Assembly (NCBI GenBank): GCA_011052355.1
Contig: DRJB01000061.1
Location: forward strand, 1-22,529
From: Candidatus Kaiserbacteria bacterium
GTDB lineage: Bacteria > Patescibacteriota > Minisyncoccia > Phycocordibacterales > Phycocordibacteraceae
Reading direction: 5' to 3'
Length of the DNA: 22,529 nt
In this document: piece by piece, positions 20,758-22,529 of the stretch
Position numbering within the stretch: the stretch's first letter is position 1
Layout of the letters: every line of letters begins with the position of its first letter
The notes under the pieces: model-generated
Told to the model about the DNA's origin: nothing
Seen by the model: only the letters and a program-made list of their open reading frames with translations
Database searches by the model: none
Translations under genes and position numbers: made by a program

Positions 20758-22529
20758 ATGAAGAAAAAAACAAAGGCGACACACACATTGCACAAACAAA
20801 AAGCGGGCAGACCTCGCCCATTTTTTGTTCTTTTTTTAATTCTAATCGGGTTATTTTTCTTCCTTGCCGGAACAATCGTACTGTGGGCATCATTTACTCC
20901 CGTACCTGACATAACCTCATTTACAAACCGCCAGGTGGTGCAGTCAACCAAACTTTATGACCGTACGGGAAAAATACTACTCTATGATTATGGACGGGAT
21001 GTAAAAAGAAGCGTTATACCCCTCTCAAGTATTTCTCCAAATATACAAAAGGCGGTTATCGCCATTGAAGACTCCAGTTTTTACAGCCATGGTGGAATTC
21101 GCATTTCATCAATACTGCGCGCGATGCTCGTTGATCTTTTTGGTGGGTCATTCACACAGGGTGGCTCCACCATCACTCAACAAGTGGTCAAAAATACCAT
21201 TCTTACCGACAAAAAAAGTGTGGTGCGTAAAATACATGAGTGGGTGCTCGCCATAAAGCTTGAACAAAAATATTCAAAAGACCAGATACTGAACACGTAT
21301 CTCAACGACATGCCGTTTGGTGGAACATTGTATGGGGTCGGTGCCGCAAGTGAAGCCTTTTTCCACAAAAGTGCCGCCGACATTGATATTGCGCAGGCGG
21401 CATATCTTGCCGCACTACTGCAAGCTCCCACATACTATTCCCCTTATGGGCAACATGTAAAAGAATTGAGGCAAAGAAAAAATCTTGTGTTGCAACGCAT
21501 GAAAGATGTCGGCTCTATCACCGCATCACAATATACTCAAGCAACCAACGAAAAGGTAACTTTTTATCCAATAAAAAACTCTGGGATTATAGCGCCACAT
21601 TTTGTATTTTATGTTCTTGGTAATTTAAAAAATAAATATGGGCAACAAGCCCTGCAAGGTGGGCTAAAAGTGATAACCACACTGAATGTCCCTCTTCAAG
21701 AAAAAATGCAATCAATAATAGCAACGTATGCAAAAGAAAACATTAAAAACTTTGGCGCAAAAAATGCCGCGGCGGTTGCCATAGATCCCTCAACCGGGCA
21801 AATTCTCGCCATGGTCGGGTCCCCGGATTATTTTAATATAAAGAACGATGGGAATTTCAATGACACACTCGCACTGCGACAGCCGGGCTCAACATTTAAA
21901 CCTTTTGTGTATGCTGTTGCTCTTGAGAAAGGATTTACCAGAAAGACCGTCATCTTTGATCTTCCGACACAGTTCTCAACACTGTGTAAACCGAAAGATA
22001 ACCACAATAATAAACCACCCTGCTATGCACCGGTAAACTTTGACAATAAATATCGTGGACCAATGACCTTCACCACGGCGCTTGCACAATCAATCAATAT
22101 ACCGGCGGTGAAGGTGCTTTATTTGGATGGTATACAGCCGGTTATAGATCTTGTACGCGCAGCCGGACTTACCACCATACAAGCATCAAAAAAATACGGG
22201 CTTTCTTTTGCACTTGGCGCCGCCGATGTGCGACTGCTGGATATGGTGGACGCATATGGCATATTTGCCACGGGCGGTATTCATAATAAAACCGCATCAA
22301 TCCTTTCTGTAACAAAACCTGACGGCTCTGTTTTGGAACAATATACGTATAGTCCAGTAAGAATTATACCCGCTCTTGTTGCAAATGATATATCAGACAT
22401 GCTTTCAAACAATACCGCTCGCTATCCTGAATACCCACCTATCAACCCCCTTAATTTTCCCGGGTACGATGTTGCGGTAAAGACCGGCACCACCAATAAC
22501 TTTAGAGATGCATGGACGCTTGGCTACAC
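20758..22529 (+). CDS. Class A penicillin-binding protein (PBP1A-like), partial
   Basis: 590 residues visible, open at the window edge. A basic cytoplasmic start and one transmembrane anchor (about 21-44) are followed by the GT51 glycosyltransferase domain: IAIEDSSFYSHGGI near 102-115, GGSTITQQVVKN near 134-145, RKIHEWVLAIKLEQKYSKDQIL near 154-175. The transpeptidase domain follows: SxxK active site in RQPGSTFKPF near 379-388, SIN of the SxN motif near 445-447, and KTGTT near 577. It polymerises and cross-links peptidoglycan outside the membrane. The start follows a hairpin by 23 bases, with no Shine-Dalgarno. Confidence 0.93.
   Translation, partial: MKKKTKATHTLHKQKAGRPRPFFVLFLILIGLFFFLAGTIVLWASFTPVPDITSFTNRQVVQSTKLYDRTGKILLYDYGRDVKRSVIPLSSISPNIQKAVIAIEDSSFYSHGGIRISSILRAMLVDLFGGSFTQGGSTITQQVVKNTILTDKKSVVRKIHEWVLAIKLEQKYSKDQILNTYLNDMPFGGTLYGVGAASEAFFHKSAADIDIAQAAYLAALLQAPTYYSPYGQHVKELRQRKNLVLQRMKDVGSITASQYTQATNEKVTFYPIKNSGIIAPHFVFYVLGNLKNKYGQQALQGGLKVITTLNVPLQEKMQSIIATYAKENIKNFGAKNAAAVAIDPSTGQILAMVGSPDYFNIKNDGNFNDTLALRQPGSTFKPFVYAVALEKGFTRKTVIFDLPTQFSTLCKPKDNHNNKPPCYAPVNFDNKYRGPMTFTTALAQSINIPAVKVLYLDGIQPVIDLVRAAGLTTIQASKKYGLSFALGAADVRLLDMVDAYGIFATGGIHNKTASILSVTKPDGSVLEQYTYSPVRIIPALVANDISDMLSNNTARYPEYPPINPLNFPGYDVAVKTGTTNNFRDAWTLGY

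Overview
The window looks like a chromosome segment of a Patescibacteria/CPR bacterium, most likely Parcubacteria-like. Reasons: a dense set of short housekeeping proteins (reduced YebC, HolA and PolA forms), a membrane-anchored lamin-tail-domain protein of a type common in that group, a PilB-type pilus ATPase, tRNAs without encoded CCA, few Shine-Dalgarno sites, and many genes whose only promoter is a -10 (often extended TGnTATAAT) a few bases before the ATG. TGA is used as a stop (yebC, the lamin-tail gene, the zinc-ribbon gene), so code 11 fits. The assignment is inferred from gene content; no 16S or concatenated marker was available.

Layout. 1-2560: an AT-rich accessory island read on the minus strand. 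It carries an adenosylhomocysteinase-like NAD-binding protein and a ComF-like phosphoribosyltransferase, with decayed small ORFs upstream, and is bracketed by two fragments of a DDE transposase that share a 32-bp direct repeat. 2575-5833 (minus): uppS, galE, a RluA-family pseudouridine synthase and rplS (bL19 with a long acidic tail). 5940-6917 (plus): a two-TM hypothetical protein, tRNA-Arg(GCG), and a 59-residue zinc-ribbon protein. 7013-8704 (plus): a MazG-like pyrophosphohydrolase, a wrecked HD-domain hydrolase pseudogene and an orphan ProB-like kinase. 8747-9025 (minus): rpsT. 9092-11947 (plus): ruvA, a MurE-like ligase and the lamin-tail protein. 12018-12430: tRNA-Lys(TTT) followed by duplicated pieces of its own 3' end within palindromic repeats. 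12465-16315 (minus): tsaE, polA, holA and a rhodanese, overlapping or tightly packed. 16396-20437 (plus): pilB, a structured-RNA candidate on the opposite strand (possible 6S RNA), ruvB, yebC and ruvC. 20553 to the end (plus): a 40-residue acidic ORF and the N-terminal 590 residues of a class A penicillin-binding protein, cut by the window edge.

Working together: RuvA, RuvB and RuvC (Holliday junction processing) are split over two loci; PolA and HolA serve DNA synthesis; UppS, the MurE-like ligase and the PBP serve peptidoglycan synthesis; TsaE, the pseudouridine synthase, bL19 and bS20 serve translation.

The points most worth a second look are the island's SAHH-like/PRTase pair between transposase halves, the long perfect palindromes (one spanning the uppS stop codon, one inside polA coding sequence), the 6S-like RNA candidate, the tRNA-Lys tail duplications, the GCG anticodon of tRNA-Arg, and a recurrent leaderless promoter architecture.
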